A stretch of 64,000 nt of DNA, from assembly GCF_000013205.1 (NCBI RefSeq), contig NC_007775.1, positions 2,868,767-2,932,766 of the forward strand, given 5' to 3'. The DNA comes from Synechococcus sp. JA-3-3Ab. Its GTDB lineage: Bacteria; Cyanobacteriota; Cyanobacteriia; Thermostichales; Thermostichaceae. The position numbers and the translations under genes are program-made. This document shows positions 63,218 through 64,000 of the stretch, in pieces; position 1 is the stretch's first letter, and the number at the start of each line of letters is the position of its first letter. The notes under the pieces were generated by a model. It saw only the letters and a program-made list of their open reading frames with translations, did no database searches and was not told the origin of the DNA.

Positions 63218-63598
63218 CTAAGAAGGCTCAGGATCTGGGCTCGGGCTGACGAGCAGATCGGCCTTTTGCAAAAGACGATGCACCTCTGCCTGTAGCTCTG
63301 GCCACTTATAGGTGAGCAGGTTGGGCTTGGAGATGAGCAGTAGCCGGTATCCGGGTTTCAGGTTTGGGCACAGGGGCCGCAAGATTTCTCGCAACCGGCG
63401 TCGCAGCCGATTCCGCTTGACAGCAGATTTGCTCACCTTTTTCCCGATCACCAGCCCCACCTGGCTGGGGATCCCTTCGCACCCCGCCGGCATCGGCTGA
63501 AACAAAAGGATCAAGCCTGCACCGGAACGGCGCTGCCCCGCCTGGTAAAGCGCCTGGAAAGCTCGCCGATCTCGCAAGCGATAAGGAGCAGGCAGCAT
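63218..63598 (-). CDS. rnpA: Ribonuclease P protein component
   Basis: The 126-residue basic protein starts MLPAPYRLRDRRAFQALYQ, has the RNA-binding motif KRNRLRRRLREI and a typical VGLVIGKKVSKSAVK strand. It helps RNase P RNA remove 5' leaders from pre-tRNA. It follows rpmH by 90 bp, the classic rpmH-rnpA order near the replication-origin region of many bacteria. Confidence 0.95.
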   Translation of the reverse strand: MLPAPYRLRDRRAFQALYQAGQRRSGAGLILLFQPMPAGCEGIPSQVGLVIGKKVSKSAVKRNRLRRRLREILRPLCPNLKPGYRLLLISKPNLLTYKWPELQAEVHRLLQKADLLVSPSPDPEPS

Positions 63599-63688
63599 TG
63601 GGCACTGAAAGGGAATCCCAGGCAGGAGTCAACCCGTCTTGGACGCCGACACCCCAAGAGTTTGAGATGGGATCGGCTCTGCTAACCC

Positions 63689-63829
63689 TTAAGAAACCGC
63701 CAGGCGATAACGCCCCTTGGCCCGCCGCCGCCGCAAGACCTGCCGCCCGCTTGCCGTGCGCATCCTGGCCCGAAACCCAGAGACGCGAATGCGTCTGCGA
63801 TTGGTGCCACGAAGGGTACGCTGAGTCAT
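63689..63829 (-). CDS. rpmH: 50S ribosomal protein L34
   Basis: A 46-residue frame on the minus strand reads [20 protein letters not shown] and continues with [21 protein letters not shown], the L34 signature. It is short and very basic. It precedes rnpA on the same strand. The upstream 170 bp to the window end presumably holds its promoter. Confidence 0.95.
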   Translation of the reverse strand: MTQRTLRGTNRRRIRVSGFRARMRTASGRQVLRRRRAKGRYRLAVS

Positions 63830-64000
63830 GGTGGAGACCAACTCATCCTGTCAACAAGGCCTGCTGCGACTGGCGAGGGAGAAGCCCAGTTCACCGGCAG
63901 ACAATTAGCAAAGCTTTATCGTAGCAGACTCGACGGAAAATCGCTAGATTGGCCGCCTCACGCCGAGCAGCTAAATTGGGGATCCTACAATCCCAGTCGA

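Overview
The window looks like part of the chromosome of a thermophilic unicellular cyanobacterium, most likely a hot-spring Synechococcus of the JA-3-3Ab / JA-2-3B'a type. Three things point that way: the very frequent octamer GGGATCCC (it seems to take the place of the usual cyanobacterial HIP1 palindrome GCGATCGC), cyanobacterial protein families (PATAN/DUF4388, CPP1-like, Uma2, multi-PAS two-component proteins), and high-GC, closely packed genes on both strands. The species is inferred, not proven.

Layout. 1-6 kb: CPBP membrane protease, CsaB-type pyruvyl transferase, a 0.79-kb gene-free gap, class A penicillin-binding protein coupled to a small coiled-coil membrane protein, Fe superoxide dismutase. 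6-10 kb: Ser/Thr kinase and a cation/proton antiporter with stress-protein domains. 10.1 kb: first copy of a 0.28-kb AT-rich repeat element ending 1 bp before glyS. 12.6-18.9 kb (minus strand): a signalling cluster of three tandem PATAN proteins, a roadblock/LC7 protein, a protoglobin, a small MglA/Ras-like GTPase and a small membrane protein, followed by a fructosamine-kinase-like gene. 19-23.7 kb (minus): acpP, fabF, a small protein and a copper-type P-ATPase. 23.9-26 kb (plus): rpsF, ssb, an M14 peptidase and a universal stress protein. 26-31 kb (minus): a GldFG-like ABC export cluster. 31-38.7 kb: purM, an RlpA-like protein, a five-PAS histidine kinase with its response regulator, and prs. 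38.8-45.4 kb: an orphan double-ATPase ABC protein, the second repeat copy, and a 1554-residue polytopic TM2-domain protein. 45.5-49 kb: rodA, cysteine desulfurase, CPP1-like protein. 49-52.5 kb (minus): lysA, diadenylate cyclase and uppS. 52.7-56 kb: tRNA-Tyr, tRNA-Thr, miaB, purA. 56-64 kb (minus): a probably inactive S41 peptidase homologue, SH3b protein, Uma2 protein, smc, rnpA, and rpmH (too short to be obvious).

How the genes fit together. Cell-envelope genes recur (PBP1A, RodA, UppS, LysA, RlpA-like, CsaB, M14 peptidase), and the diadenylate cyclase sits with two of them. Housekeeping functions are purine synthesis (purM, purA, prs), translation (glyS, rpsF, rpmH, rnpA, miaB, tRNAs), fatty-acid synthesis (acpP, fabF) and chromosome organisation (smc). 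The two parts most likely to repay study are the PATAN/roadblock/protoglobin/GTPase cluster, which reads as a heme-sensor-linked GTPase switch, and the duplicated 0.28-kb element with palindromic ends and an intact small reading frame.
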